Below are positions 57,216 through 64,000 of a DNA stretch of 64,000 bases, piece after piece. The position numbers and the translations under genes are program-made. Position 1 is the stretch's first letter. Each line of letters starts with the position of its first letter. This DNA is from Curtobacterium sp. MMLR14_010 (GTDB lineage Bacteria > Actinomycetota > Actinomycetes > Actinomycetales > Microbacteriaceae): the NCBI RefSeq assembly GCF_001865015.1, contig NZ_MJGV01000046.1:62001-126000 (forward strand), in the 5' to 3' direction. Under the pieces are notes generated by a model. It worked only from the letters and a program-made list of their open reading frames with translations. It ran no database searches and was not told where the DNA came from.

Positions 57216-58000
57216 GTCCCGCCGTGGGCGGCGCCCGTGGCGGCGTCGCGGTCCGCGTCGTCCCGTGCCTCGACGTGTCGGGCGGCCGGGTGGTCAAGGG
57301 CGTCAACTTCCTCGACCTGCAGGACGCCGGCGACCCCGTCGAGCTCGCTGCGCGCTACTACGAGCAGGGTGCCGACGAGCTGACCTTCCTCGACGTCGGC
57401 GCCACCGTCGAGAACCGGTCGACGATGTACGACACGGTGACCAGGACGGCCGAGCAGGTCTTCATCCCGCTCACCGTCGGCGGTGGCGTGCGCAGCGTCG
57501 ACGACGTGTCGCGGTTGCAGCAGTGCGGCGCGGACAAGATCGGCGTGAACAGCGCGGCGATCGCCCGGCCCGACCTGGTCGGCGAGATCGCGGACCGGTT
57601 CGGCGCGCAGGCCGTCGTGCTCTCGCTCGACGTCAAGCGCTCCGACCGCACCGCCTCCGGGTTCGTCGTGACGACCCACGGCGGCCGCACCGAGACCGAC
57701 GTCGACGCCGTCGCGTGGGCACGCGAGGCCGTCGAGCGGGGTGCCGGTGAGCTGCTCGTGAACTCGATCGACGCCGACGGCACGAAGAACGGCTTCGACC
57801 TCGATCTCGTGCGCGCCGTCCGCGCCGTGGCGACCGTGCCGGTGATCGCCTCGGGCGGTGCCGGGCGGGTCGAGCACTTCGCGCCGGCCGTCGACGCCGG
57901 CGCGGACGCCGTGCTCGCCGCCAGCGTGTTCCACCGCGCGGAGATGACCATCGGCGACGTCAAGGACGCCCTGCGGGAGTCCGGGCACGCCGTACGCTAG
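57212..58000 (+). CDS. hisF: Imidazole glycerol phosphate synthase cyclase subunit
   Basis: 262-aa TIM barrel making imidazole glycerol phosphate and AICAR with ammonia from HisH. Catalytic Asp in [19 protein letters not shown] and Asp in [20 protein letters not shown], with the phosphate-binding [10 protein letters not shown] and [11 protein letters not shown], are intact. GTG 57212 overlaps hisG. hisH, hisA, hisB, hisC and hisD are not in this window. Confidence 0.96.
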   Translation: MSPAVGGARGGVAVRVVPCLDVSGGRVVKGVNFLDLQDAGDPVELAARYYEQGADELTFLDVGATVENRSTMYDTVTRTAEQVFIPLTVGGGVRSVDDVSRLQQCGADKIGVNSAAIARPDLVGEIADRFGAQAVVLSLDVKRSDRTASGFVVTTHGGRTETDVDAVAWAREAVERGAGELLVNSIDADGTKNGFDLDLVRAVRAVATVPVIASGGAGRVEHFAPAVDAGADAVLAASVFHRAEMTIGDVKDALRESGHAVR

Positions 58001-58007
58001 GAGCCTC

Positions 58008-58418
58008 ATGACCGACAGCACCAGCACCAGCACCGAGGCGGTCCTCGACCGCGCGCGCTTCGGTGCGGACGGCCTGCTCCCGGCAGTCGTGCAAGAGGAG
58101 TCGTCGAAGGACGTCCTCATGCTCGGCTGGATGGACCGAGAAGCCCTCCGCCGCACCCTGACCGAGGGGCGCGTGACCTTCTGGTCCCGCTCGCGGCAGG
58201 AGTACTGGCGGAAGGGCGACACGTCCGGGCACGCCCAGTACGTGCGTGCGGCCGCGCTGGACTGCGACGACGACACCCTCCTCGTGACCGTCGAACAGGT
58301 CGGTGCCGCGTGCCACACGGGTGCGCACCGCTGCTTCGACGTCGACCCGCTCGACCCGGTGACCGCCTCGGCACCGGTCGACGCGACCGTCACCGACGTG
58401 ACGGGGGCGACCCGATGA
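58008..58418 (+). CDS. hisI: Phosphoribosyl-AMP cyclohydrolase
   Basis: 136-aa zinc enzyme of histidine step 3. Conserved LMLGWMDREALRRTLTEGRVTFWSRSRQEYWRKGDTSGH, the Mg/Zn-binding LDCDDDTLLVTVEQVGAACHTGAHRCFD (three Cys) are present. HisE is separate, as in other actinobacteria. ATG 58008 lies 7 bases after the hisF stop; trpE overlaps the end by 4 bases, so hisF-hisI-trpE are cotranscribed. Confidence 0.96.
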   Translation: MTDSTSTSTEAVLDRARFGADGLLPAVVQEESSKDVLMLGWMDREALRRTLTEGRVTFWSRSRQEYWRKGDTSGHAQYVRAAALDCDDDTLLVTVEQVGAACHTGAHRCFDVDPLDPVTASAPVDATVTDVTGATR

Positions 58419-59980
58419 CCACGATGACCACCCCGCCGTCCGCGACGGTCCCCGACAAGCCGCACACGACCTCCCGTCCGGAGTTCGACGCCCTGGTGGC
58501 GGACGGCCACCGCGTCGTCCCGGTGGTGCGCGCCCTCTACGCCGACAGCGAGACCCCGGTGGGCGTCTACCGGAAGCTCGCCGACGGCCGCCCCGGCTCC
58601 TTCCTGCTCGAGTCCGCCGGCCAGGGCGGCCTGTGGTCGCGCTGGTCCTTCATCGGCGTGCGGAGCTACGGCGTCCTGACCCAGGACGGCGACCGTGCCG
58701 CGTGGATCGACACCGGCATGAGCGTCGACCGTGCCGTCGGCTCGCTCGACGGCGCCCCGCTCGAGGTCCTCGCCCGGCTCCACGAGCGCTGGGCCACGCC
58801 CCGTGTCCCCGGCACCCCGCCGCTCGTCGGCGGGACCGTCGGGTTCATCGGGTGGGAGGCCGTCCGACAGCTCGAGCACCTGCCGAACGTGCCGCCGTCC
58901 GACTTCGAGGTGCCGGGGCAGTCCCTCGCCTTCGTCGCCGAACTCGCCGCCCTGGACCACCGCACCGGACTCGTCCTGCTCGTGGCGAGCGCCCTCAACG
59001 ACGGCACCGACGACCCCGACGCGCTCTGGACCGGAGCGCAGGAGCGCCTCGACCGGATGCAGGCCGACCTCGTGCAGCCGAGTCCTGCCACCGTGGCCGA
59101 GGCCTTCGACATCGCCGAGCCCACGGCCAGGCACCGCACGACGCCGGACGACTACATGGCGTCCGTCGTGCGTTCGAAGGACTTCATCCGCGACGGCGAC
59201 GTCTTCCAGGTCGTCATCTCGCAGCGCTTCGACCACGACGTCACGGCCGACCCGCTCGACGTCTACCGGGTCCTCCGCACGCTCAACCCGAGCCCGTACA
59301 TGTACTTCCTCTCCATGGCGGACACCGCGGGCGAGCCGTTCTGGATCGTCGGCGCGTCCCCAGAGGCACTGGTCAAGGTGCAGGACGGCCGGGTCATCAC
59401 GCACCCGATCGCCGGCTCCCGCCCGCGCGGGGCCACACCGGAAGAGGACGTGCGCCTCGGCGAGGACCTGCTCGCCGACCCCAAGGAGCGGGCCGAGCAC
59501 CTCATGCTCGTGGACCTGTCCCGCAACGACCTGCAGAAGGTGTGCGAGCCCGGCACCGTCGCGGTGACCGAGTTCATGACGGTCGAGCGCTTCAGCCACA
59601 TCATGCACCTGGTGTCGAGCGTCGAGGGCGTCGTGCGTCCCGGGCAGTCGGCCATCGACGTGTTCCGGGCGACGTTCCCGGCGGGCACGCTCTCCGGGGC
59701 GCCGAAGCCGCGCGCGCTGGAGATCATCGACGAGCTCGAGCCGGCCAAGCGCGGCGCGTACGCGGGGGTCGTCGGCTACTTCGACTTCGCCGGGGACGCC
59801 GACCTGGCGATCGCGATCCGGACGGCGCTCATCAAGGACGGCGTCGCACGCGTGCAGGCCGGAGCCGGGCTCGTCGCCGACTCCGACCCCGCGACCGAGC
59901 ACGCCGAGGCCGTCAACAAGGCCGCGGCGCCGCTCCGGGCCGTCGCCACCGCGAACCGCATGCGCGAGGTCCGGTCGTGA
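58415..59980 (+). CDS. trpE: Anthranilate synthase component I
   Basis: 521-aa enzyme making anthranilate from chorismate, first step to tryptophan. The tryptophan feedback site is preserved (FLLESAGQGGLWSRWSF, residue ~67), with the chorismate-binding C-terminal half: YFLSMADTAGEPFWIVGASPEALV, HPIAGSRPRGATPEEDVRL, DLSRNDLQKVCEPGTV and FPAGTLSGAPKPRALEII. No adjacent trpG or trpD. ATG 58415 overlaps hisI by 4 bases; the membrane-protein gene overlaps its stop. Confidence 0.97.
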   Translation: MTTMTTPPSATVPDKPHTTSRPEFDALVADGHRVVPVVRALYADSETPVGVYRKLADGRPGSFLLESAGQGGLWSRWSFIGVRSYGVLTQDGDRAAWIDTGMSVDRAVGSLDGAPLEVLARLHERWATPRVPGTPPLVGGTVGFIGWEAVRQLEHLPNVPPSDFEVPGQSLAFVAELAALDHRTGLVLLVASALNDGTDDPDALWTGAQERLDRMQADLVQPSPATVAEAFDIAEPTARHRTTPDDYMASVVRSKDFIRDGDVFQVVISQRFDHDVTADPLDVYRVLRTLNPSPYMYFLSMADTAGEPFWIVGASPEALVKVQDGRVITHPIAGSRPRGATPEEDVRLGEDLLADPKERAEHLMLVDLSRNDLQKVCEPGTVAVTEFMTVERFSHIMHLVSSVEGVVRPGQSAIDVFRATFPAGTLSGAPKPRALEIIDELEPAKRGAYAGVVGYFDFAGDADLAIAIRTALIKDGVARVQAGAGLVADSDPATEHAEAVNKAAAPLRAVATANRMREVRS

Positions 59981-60681
59981 AGCGCTCCCGCCCGCTCGTC
60001 GTCGTCCTCGGCCTGGCCGTCGCCGGCGTCGTGATGCTCTCGTGGACGCAGACCTGGTTCACGCTCCGCCTGGACGCCGACGCCGCCGTGACCTCGACCG
60101 TCGTGGCCGACGGTGCCGCGGCGGTCCCGCAGTTCACCGCGCTGGCGATCGCCCTGCTCGCACTGTTCCTCGCCATGACCATCGCCGGACGGGTCGTCCG
60201 GGTCGTCCTCGCCGGCATCGAGATCCTGCTCGGCCTCGGCATCGTCGTGTCCGGGGTGTCCGCGCTCCGTGACCCGGTGGCGGCGGCGCGCGGTGCCGTC
60301 GGCGACGTGGCCGGTGTCAGCGACCTGGCAGCGGTGCGCCGGATTGTGACGAGCGTCCACGTGTCCGCGTGGCCCGCCGTCGGCATCGCCGGCGGTGTCC
60401 TCGCGGCGCTGCTCGGCGTCCTCGTGCTCGTCGTGCAGCGGTCCTGGCCGGGACCGAGCCGCAAGTACGCCGCGACGCCCACCGCGACCGCGCCGAAGTC
60501 GGCTCCGGTCGAGCGTGACGCGATCGTGGACTGGGACGACCTCAGCGCCGGGCTCGACCCGACGGACCCCGCCGACCCGGTCACCATGACGGAGACGGAC
60601 AGCCTCGGCACGGTAGGATCAGAGCCGCGTCGTACGACCGACGACGCCCACGACCACGAGGAGCACCGTGAGCACCACTGA
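59977..60681 (+). CDS. Trp operon-associated membrane protein
   Basis: 234-aa actinobacterial membrane protein of the TIGR02234/Trp_oprn_chp type, always found between trpE and trpC. Four hydrophobic helices (~7-24, 49-68, 75-97, 128-152) with the SWTQTWFTL motif at the first loop, then a charged, disordered His-rich tail (TTDDAHDHEEHREHH). Function unknown; a tryptophan- or indole-related membrane role has been guessed from its place only. GTG 59977 overlaps trpE by 4 bases. Confidence 0.9.
   Translation: MKRSRPLVVVLGLAVAGVVMLSWTQTWFTLRLDADAAVTSTVVADGAAAVPQFTALAIALLALFLAMTIAGRVVRVVLAGIEILLGLGIVVSGVSALRDPVAAARGAVGDVAGVSDLAAVRRIVTSVHVSAWPAVGIAGGVLAALLGVLVLVVQRSWPGPSRKYAATPTATAPKSAPVERDAIVDWDDLSAGLDPTDPADPVTMTETDSLGTVGSEPRRTTDDAHDHEEHREHH
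60614..60619 (+). promoter_or_regulatory. -10 box (TAGGAT) inside the membrane-protein gene
   Basis: TAGGAT 54 bases before the HGxxPAAW-type gene; would give the trpC-trpB-trpA part an extra promoter with a ~40-base leader and SD gaggag. Confidence 0.45.
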
Positions 60682-60907
60682 GCCCGCAGATCTCGGCGAA
60701 GGCCACTCGCCGGCAGCCTGGACGTCCGTCATCATCATGCTGGCTGGCTTCGCGATCGGGACGCTGTGCTTCTGGTTCGACCTCGCCTGGGGCGTCTGGG
60801 CGTCCGCCGGCATCGTCGTGATCGGCCTGATCGTCGGCTGGGTCATGGGACGTGCCGGCTACGGCGTCAACGGTCCGAAGTACGTCGGCAAGCACCACAA
60901 CGAGTAG
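60668..60907 (+). CDS. HGxxPAAW family small membrane protein
   Basis: 79 aa with the family signature GHSPAAWTSVIIMLAGF (the variable form of His-Gly-x-x-Pro-Ala-Ala-Trp, here GEGHSPAAW), two membrane helices (~18-38 and 42-62) and a C-terminal GPKYVGKHHNE tail. Conserved in actinobacterial trp loci. GTG 60668 follows SD gaggag and lies 14 bases inside the previous gene. trpC follows 7 bases after its stop. Confidence 0.9.
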   Translation: MSTTEPADLGEGHSPAAWTSVIIMLAGFAIGTLCFWFDLAWGVWASAGIVVIGLIVGWVMGRAGYGVNGPKYVGKHHNE

Positions 60908-60914
60908 GGCGAGC

Positions 60915-61697
60915 ATGCCGAACGTGCTCGAGACCCTCGTCGCGGGCGCGCTCGAGGACGCCGCAGCCCGTCGCCTCGACCGTCCGTACGCCGACGTCGA
61001 ACGCGACCTCGACCGTGTGACCTCCCCGCTCGACGCCCTCGAGTTCCTGGCACCGGGGGAGCACGTCAAGGTCCTCGCCGAGGTCAAGCGTGCCAGCCCC
61101 TCCCGCGGGGCGATGGCCCCGATCGAGGACCCGGCCGCACTCGCCGCCGACTACGAGCGTGGCGGTGCCTCGGCGATCAGCGTGCTGACCGAGGGCCGGA
61201 AGTTCCTCGGGTCGCTCGCCGACCTCGAGGCCGTCAAGGCCCGCGTGTCGGTGCCGGTGCTCCGCAAGGACTTCATCGCCGACCCGTACCAGGTCGTCGA
61301 GGCCCGGGGAGCGGGCGCGGACATCGTCCTGCTCATCGTCGCGGCCCTCGACCAGCGTCAGCTCACCGAGCTGCACGGCCTGGCCGAGGAGCTCGGCATG
61401 CGCGTCCTGGTCGAGGCCCACTCCGCCGATGAACTGTCCCGCGGGATCGACGCCGGCGCCCGGATCCTCGGCGTCAACGCCAGGGACCTCACCGACTTCT
61501 CGCTCGACCGCGACCTCTTCGGCTCGCTGGCGGACCGCATCCCCACCGGCGTCGTCCGCGTCGCCGAGTCCGCCGTGACGAGCCCCGCCGACGTCGCGCA
61601 TTACCGGGCAGCCGGCGCCGACGTCGTCCTCGTCGGGGAGGCGCTGGTCACCGGCGCCGACCCGGCCGCAACCCTCGCGTCGTTCCTCGACGCCTGA
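60915..61697 (+). CDS. trpC: Indole-3-glycerol phosphate synthase
   Basis: 260-aa TIM-barrel enzyme closing the indole ring. VLAEVKRASPSRGAMAPIEDP (catalytic Lys), ISVLTEGRKFLGSLADLEAVK, VLRKDFIADPYQVVEARGAGAD and LGVNARDLTDFSLD are complete. Not fused to trpF. ATG 60915 is 7 bases after the small membrane-protein gene. trpB follows after 48 bases. Confidence 0.97.
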   Translation: MPNVLETLVAGALEDAAARRLDRPYADVERDLDRVTSPLDALEFLAPGEHVKVLAEVKRASPSRGAMAPIEDPAALAADYERGGASAISVLTEGRKFLGSLADLEAVKARVSVPVLRKDFIADPYQVVEARGAGADIVLLIVAALDQRQLTELHGLAEELGMRVLVEAHSADELSRGIDAGARILGVNARDLTDFSLDRDLFGSLADRIPTGVVRVAESAVTSPADVAHYRAAGADVVLVGEALVTGADPAATLASFLDA

Positions 61698-61745
61698 CCA
61701 CCCCGTCCGCCTGGCGTCCGCGCCGGGCACCCCTGGAGCACCATC

Positions 61746-62960
61746 GTGACCTCACTCCGTGACCTCCACGGCCCGTACTTCGGCGACTTCGGCGGACGCT
61801 TCGTCCCCGAGTCGCTCGTGCTGGCCCTCGACGAACTCGAAGCCGCCTTCCGCGAGGCCTGGGCAGACCCGGCCTTCCACGAGGAACTCGACACCCTGCA
61901 GCGTGACTACACCGGCCGCCCGTCGATCATCACCGAGGTGCCGCGCTTCGCCAAGCACGCCGGTGGTGCCCGGGTGATCCTCAAGCGCGAGGACCTCAAC
62001 CACACCGGCTCGCACAAGATCAACAACGTGCTCGGTCAGGCCCTCGTCGCCAAGCGGCTCGGCAAGACCCGCCTCATCGCGGAGACCGGTGCCGGCCAGC
62101 ACGGCGTGGCCACCGCCACCGCCGCGGCGCTCTTCGGCATGGACTGCGTCGTCTACATGGGCGCCGTCGACACCGACCGCCAGGCGCTCAACGTCGCCAG
62201 GATGCGGCTGCTCGGCGCCGAGGTGATCCCCGTCGAGACGGGTTCGCGCACCCTGAAGGACGCCATCAACGACGCCCTCCGCGACTGGGTCGCCAACGTC
62301 GACTCGACGCACTACCTGCTCGGCACGGTCGCCGGCCCGCACCCCTTCCCGGAGATGGTCCGCGAGTTCCACAAGGTCATCGGCGTCGAGGCCCGCCAGC
62401 AGGTCCTCGACCTCGTCGGTCGCCTGCCCGACGCCGTCGCGGCATGTGTCGGCGGTGGCTCGAACGCCATGGGCATCTTCGAGGCCTTCCTCGACGACGA
62501 GTCCGTGCGCCTCCTCGGGTACGAGGCCGGCGGCGACGGCGTCGAGACCGGTCGTCACGCGGCCAGCATCACCCTGGGTCGCGAGGGCGTGCTGCAGGGC
62601 GCCAAGTCGTACCTCATGCAGGACGAGGACGGCCAGACCATCGAGAGCCACAGCATCTCCGCTGGCCTCGACTACCCGAGCGTCGGCCCCGAGCACGCCT
62701 ACCTGGCGTCGATCGGCCGTGCGCAGTACGAGCCCATCACCGACACCGAGGCGATGGAGGCCTTCCGTCTGCTGAGCCAGACCGAGGGCATCATCCCGGC
62801 GATCGAGTCGTCCCACGCCCTGGCCGGGGTGATCAAGCTCGGCAAGGAGCTCGGCCCCGACGGCGTCATCCTGGTGAACCTCTCCGGGCGCGGCGACAAG
62901 GACGTGGCCTCGGCCAGCCGGTACTTCGGCATCCTCGACGAGAACGCGGAGCAGCTGTGA
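61746..62960 (+). CDS. trpB: Tryptophan synthase beta chain
   Basis: 404-aa PLP enzyme joining indole and serine. The PLP Lys is in [17 protein letters not shown] (residue ~93), followed by [18 protein letters not shown] and [12 protein letters not shown] (phosphate-binding Gly loop). N-terminal [16 protein letters not shown] is typical. GTG 61746 with weak SD 'ctggagca'. trpA overlaps by 4 bases, in keeping with the alpha2-beta2 complex. Confidence 0.98.
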   Translation: MTSLRDLHGPYFGDFGGRFVPESLVLALDELEAAFREAWADPAFHEELDTLQRDYTGRPSIITEVPRFAKHAGGARVILKREDLNHTGSHKINNVLGQALVAKRLGKTRLIAETGAGQHGVATATAAALFGMDCVVYMGAVDTDRQALNVARMRLLGAEVIPVETGSRTLKDAINDALRDWVANVDSTHYLLGTVAGPHPFPEMVREFHKVIGVEARQQVLDLVGRLPDAVAACVGGGSNAMGIFEAFLDDESVRLLGYEAGGDGVETGRHAASITLGREGVLQGAKSYLMQDEDGQTIESHSISAGLDYPSVGPEHAYLASIGRAQYEPITDTEAMEAFRLLSQTEGIIPAIESSHALAGVIKLGKELGPDGVILVNLSGRGDKDVASASRYFGILDENAEQL

Positions 62961-63748
62961 CCAACCGGACCGTCGCCACCACGATCGACCAGGCCAACAC
63001 CGACCGGGCCGGAGCGGTGGTCGGGTACCTGCCCGCCGGCTTCCCGACCCTCGAGACCAGCATCGACGCCGCCGTCGCCCTCGCCGAGAACGGCGTCGAC
63101 GTCATCGAGCTCGGGCTGCCGTACTCGGACCCCGTGATGGACGGCCCCGTCATCCAGCGCGCAGCCGAGGAGTCCCTGGCGAACGGTTTCCGCGTCGCGC
63201 AGGTCTTCGACGCCGTGCACGCCATCACCGAGCGCGTCGACGTCCCCGTCCTCGTGATGACCTACTGGAACCCGGTGCTCCGGTACGGCGTCGAGCGCTT
63301 CGCCGACGACCTCGTGGAGTCCGGGGCCGCCGGCCTCATCACCCCCGACCTCATCCCCGACGAGGCCCGCGCGTGGATGGATGCCTCCGAGCGCACCGGT
63401 CTCGACCGCGTGTTCCTCGCCGCGCCGTCCTCCTCGGACGTCCGCATGCACCAGGCGGTCGAGGCCAGCCGCGGGTTCGTCTACGCCGTCTCGACGATGG
63501 GCGTGACCGGCGCCCGCCTCGGCGTCGACGTCGCGGCCCGCACGGTCGTCTCGCGACTCCGTGACGCGGGCGTCGCCCGCACCTGCGTCGGCCTCGGCAT
63601 CTCGACCGCCAACCAGGTCGCCGAGGTGCTCGAGTACGCCGACGGCGCGATCGTCGGGTCGGCCTTCGTCCGCGCCCTCGCCGACCTCGGCGTCACCGGC
63701 GTCGGTCAGCGGGCCGCCGAGCTGACGGTGGGCGCGCAGCGCCGCTGA
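62957..63748 (+). CDS. trpA: Tryptophan synthase alpha chain
   Basis: 263-aa TIM barrel cleaving indole-3-glycerol phosphate to indole, which passes to TrpB. Catalytic Glu in [20 protein letters not shown] and Asp in the same segment (DPVMDG), with [12 protein letters not shown] and [15 protein letters not shown] 62957 overlaps trpB by 4 bases. It is the last gene of the trp unit, followed by a 21-bp hairpin terminator. Confidence 0.97.
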   Translation: MTNRTVATTIDQANTDRAGAVVGYLPAGFPTLETSIDAAVALAENGVDVIELGLPYSDPVMDGPVIQRAAEESLANGFRVAQVFDAVHAITERVDVPVLVMTYWNPVLRYGVERFADDLVESGAAGLITPDLIPDEARAWMDASERTGLDRVFLAAPSSSDVRMHQAVEASRGFVYAVSTMGVTGARLGVDVAARTVVSRLRDAGVARTCVGLGISTANQVAEVLEYADGAIVGSAFVRALADLGVTGVGQRAAELTVGAQRR

Positions 63749-63767
63749 CGACCAGCAGATCCAGACT

Positions 63768-63815
63768 GGAGGCCCGGTGCGGGTGAGCAGACCCGCTCAC
63801 CCGCACCGGGCCTCC
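63768..63815 (+). terminator. 21-bp perfect hairpin terminator of the trp operon
   Basis: Arms 63768-63788 and 63795-63815 are perfectly complementary, loop agaccc, 20 bases after the trpA stop. No T-run. It is the longest perfect stem in the window. Confidence 0.9.
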
Positions 63816-63873
63816 CGGCATCCTCGTTCCCACAGACAGCGCCGTCGGTTCCTGACCACCGGACCAGCCGCGC

Positions 63874-63879
63874 TACAGT
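63874..63879 (+). promoter_or_regulatory. -10 box (TACAGT) before lgt
   Basis: TACAGT 81 bases before the lgt start, giving a ~70-base leader. The only -35-like sequence (ttcctg, 63849-63854) is 19 bases away and weak. The rest of the 206-base trpA-lgt gap holds the terminator and nothing else I can identify. Confidence 0.4.
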
Positions 63880-63954
63880 GATCCGGGGTCGACGCGGGTC
63901 GACCCACCGCCCGGCCGCACCGGCTGCGCAGCAACGAAAGGCGAGAGCACCTCC

Positions 63955-64000
63955 ATGCCCCTCCTGAGCATCCCGAGTCCCAGCACGGCCTGGCAGTACT
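63955..64000 (+). CDS. lgt: Prolipoprotein diacylglyceryl transferase, first 15 codons (cut by window)
   Basis: Only 15 codons are in the window (MPLLSIPSPSTAWQY), but the SIPSPSTAW opening is the start of Lgt proteins, and lgt follows trpA in many actinobacteria. Lgt moves diacylglycerol to the lipobox cysteine of lipoproteins such as the FKBP lipoprotein at 3354. ATG 63955 follows 'aaggcgagag'. Confidence 0.7.
   Translation, partial: MPLLSIPSPSTAWQY

Overview
This window is a GC-rich (roughly 70% or more), gene-dense chromosomal segment of an actinobacterium, most likely a member of the Microbacteriaceae such as Curtobacterium. The main grounds are the actinobacterial gene orders (dxr-rseP-ispG, nusA-ylxR-infB-rbfA-truB-ribF, rarA-rpsD-alaS-ruvX-mltG-aroC-aroK-aroB-efp-nusB-pyrR, mIHF/gmk-rpoZ-metK-priA-fmt-rsmB, hisEGFI-trpE-trpC-trpB-trpA), frequent GTG starts, and actinobacteria-only families (mIHF, the Trp-operon membrane protein, HGxxPAAW protein, a pyr-operon membrane protein). 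The genus is inferred, not shown. Nearly all genes are vertical housekeeping genes. I see no insertion sequence, prophage, CRISPR array, tRNA or rRNA.

Layout. 1-4.9 kb: mixed small genes (partial FHA protein, a membrane protein faintly like FtsK, asparaginase, OsmC, an FKBP lipoprotein, a small secreted protein). 5-10.8 kb: MEP isoprenoid genes dxr and ispG around an intramembrane protease, interrupted by a nucleobase permease and a cysteine hydrolase. 10.8-22.2 kb: prolyl-tRNA synthetase and the transcription/translation cluster nusA-ylxR-infB-rbfA-truB-ribF with mutY and small genes. 22.2-24.4 kb: a reverse-strand DUF349 protein and a cyclophilin. 24.5-34.8 kb: rarA, rpsD, alaS, ruvX, mltG, then shikimate genes aroC-aroK-aroB. 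34.8-37.1 kb: two small overlapping reverse-strand genes and an ABC1/UbiB-type kinase. 37.2-38.2 kb: efp, nusB. 38.2-47.1 kb: the complete PyrR-controlled pyrimidine operon pyrR-pyrB-pyrC-(membrane protein)-carA-carB-pyrF. 47.1-54.7 kb: an mIHF-guanylate kinase fusion, rpoZ, metK, a helicase-dead PriA, fmt, rsmB. 55.4-63.8 kb: rpe, part of the histidine pathway (hisE, hisG, hisF, hisI) and the tryptophan genes trpE-trpC-trpB-trpA, closed by a 21-bp hairpin. The start of lgt closes the window.

Regulatory reading. The strongest new-looking signal is a uniform arrangement: thirteen genes have a TANNNT box whose first base lies 12 or 13 bases before the start codon, which predicts leaderless mRNAs and fixes several starts. 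A PyrR-binding RNA hairpin overlaps the pyrR ribosome binding site, predicting translational repression of the pyr operon. Long perfect GC hairpins without U-tracts separate transcription units. A 21-bp element is shared between the proS-nusA gap and the linker of rsmB. No clear novel defence or mobile system is present; the most unusual protein architecture is the mIHF-Gmk fusion.
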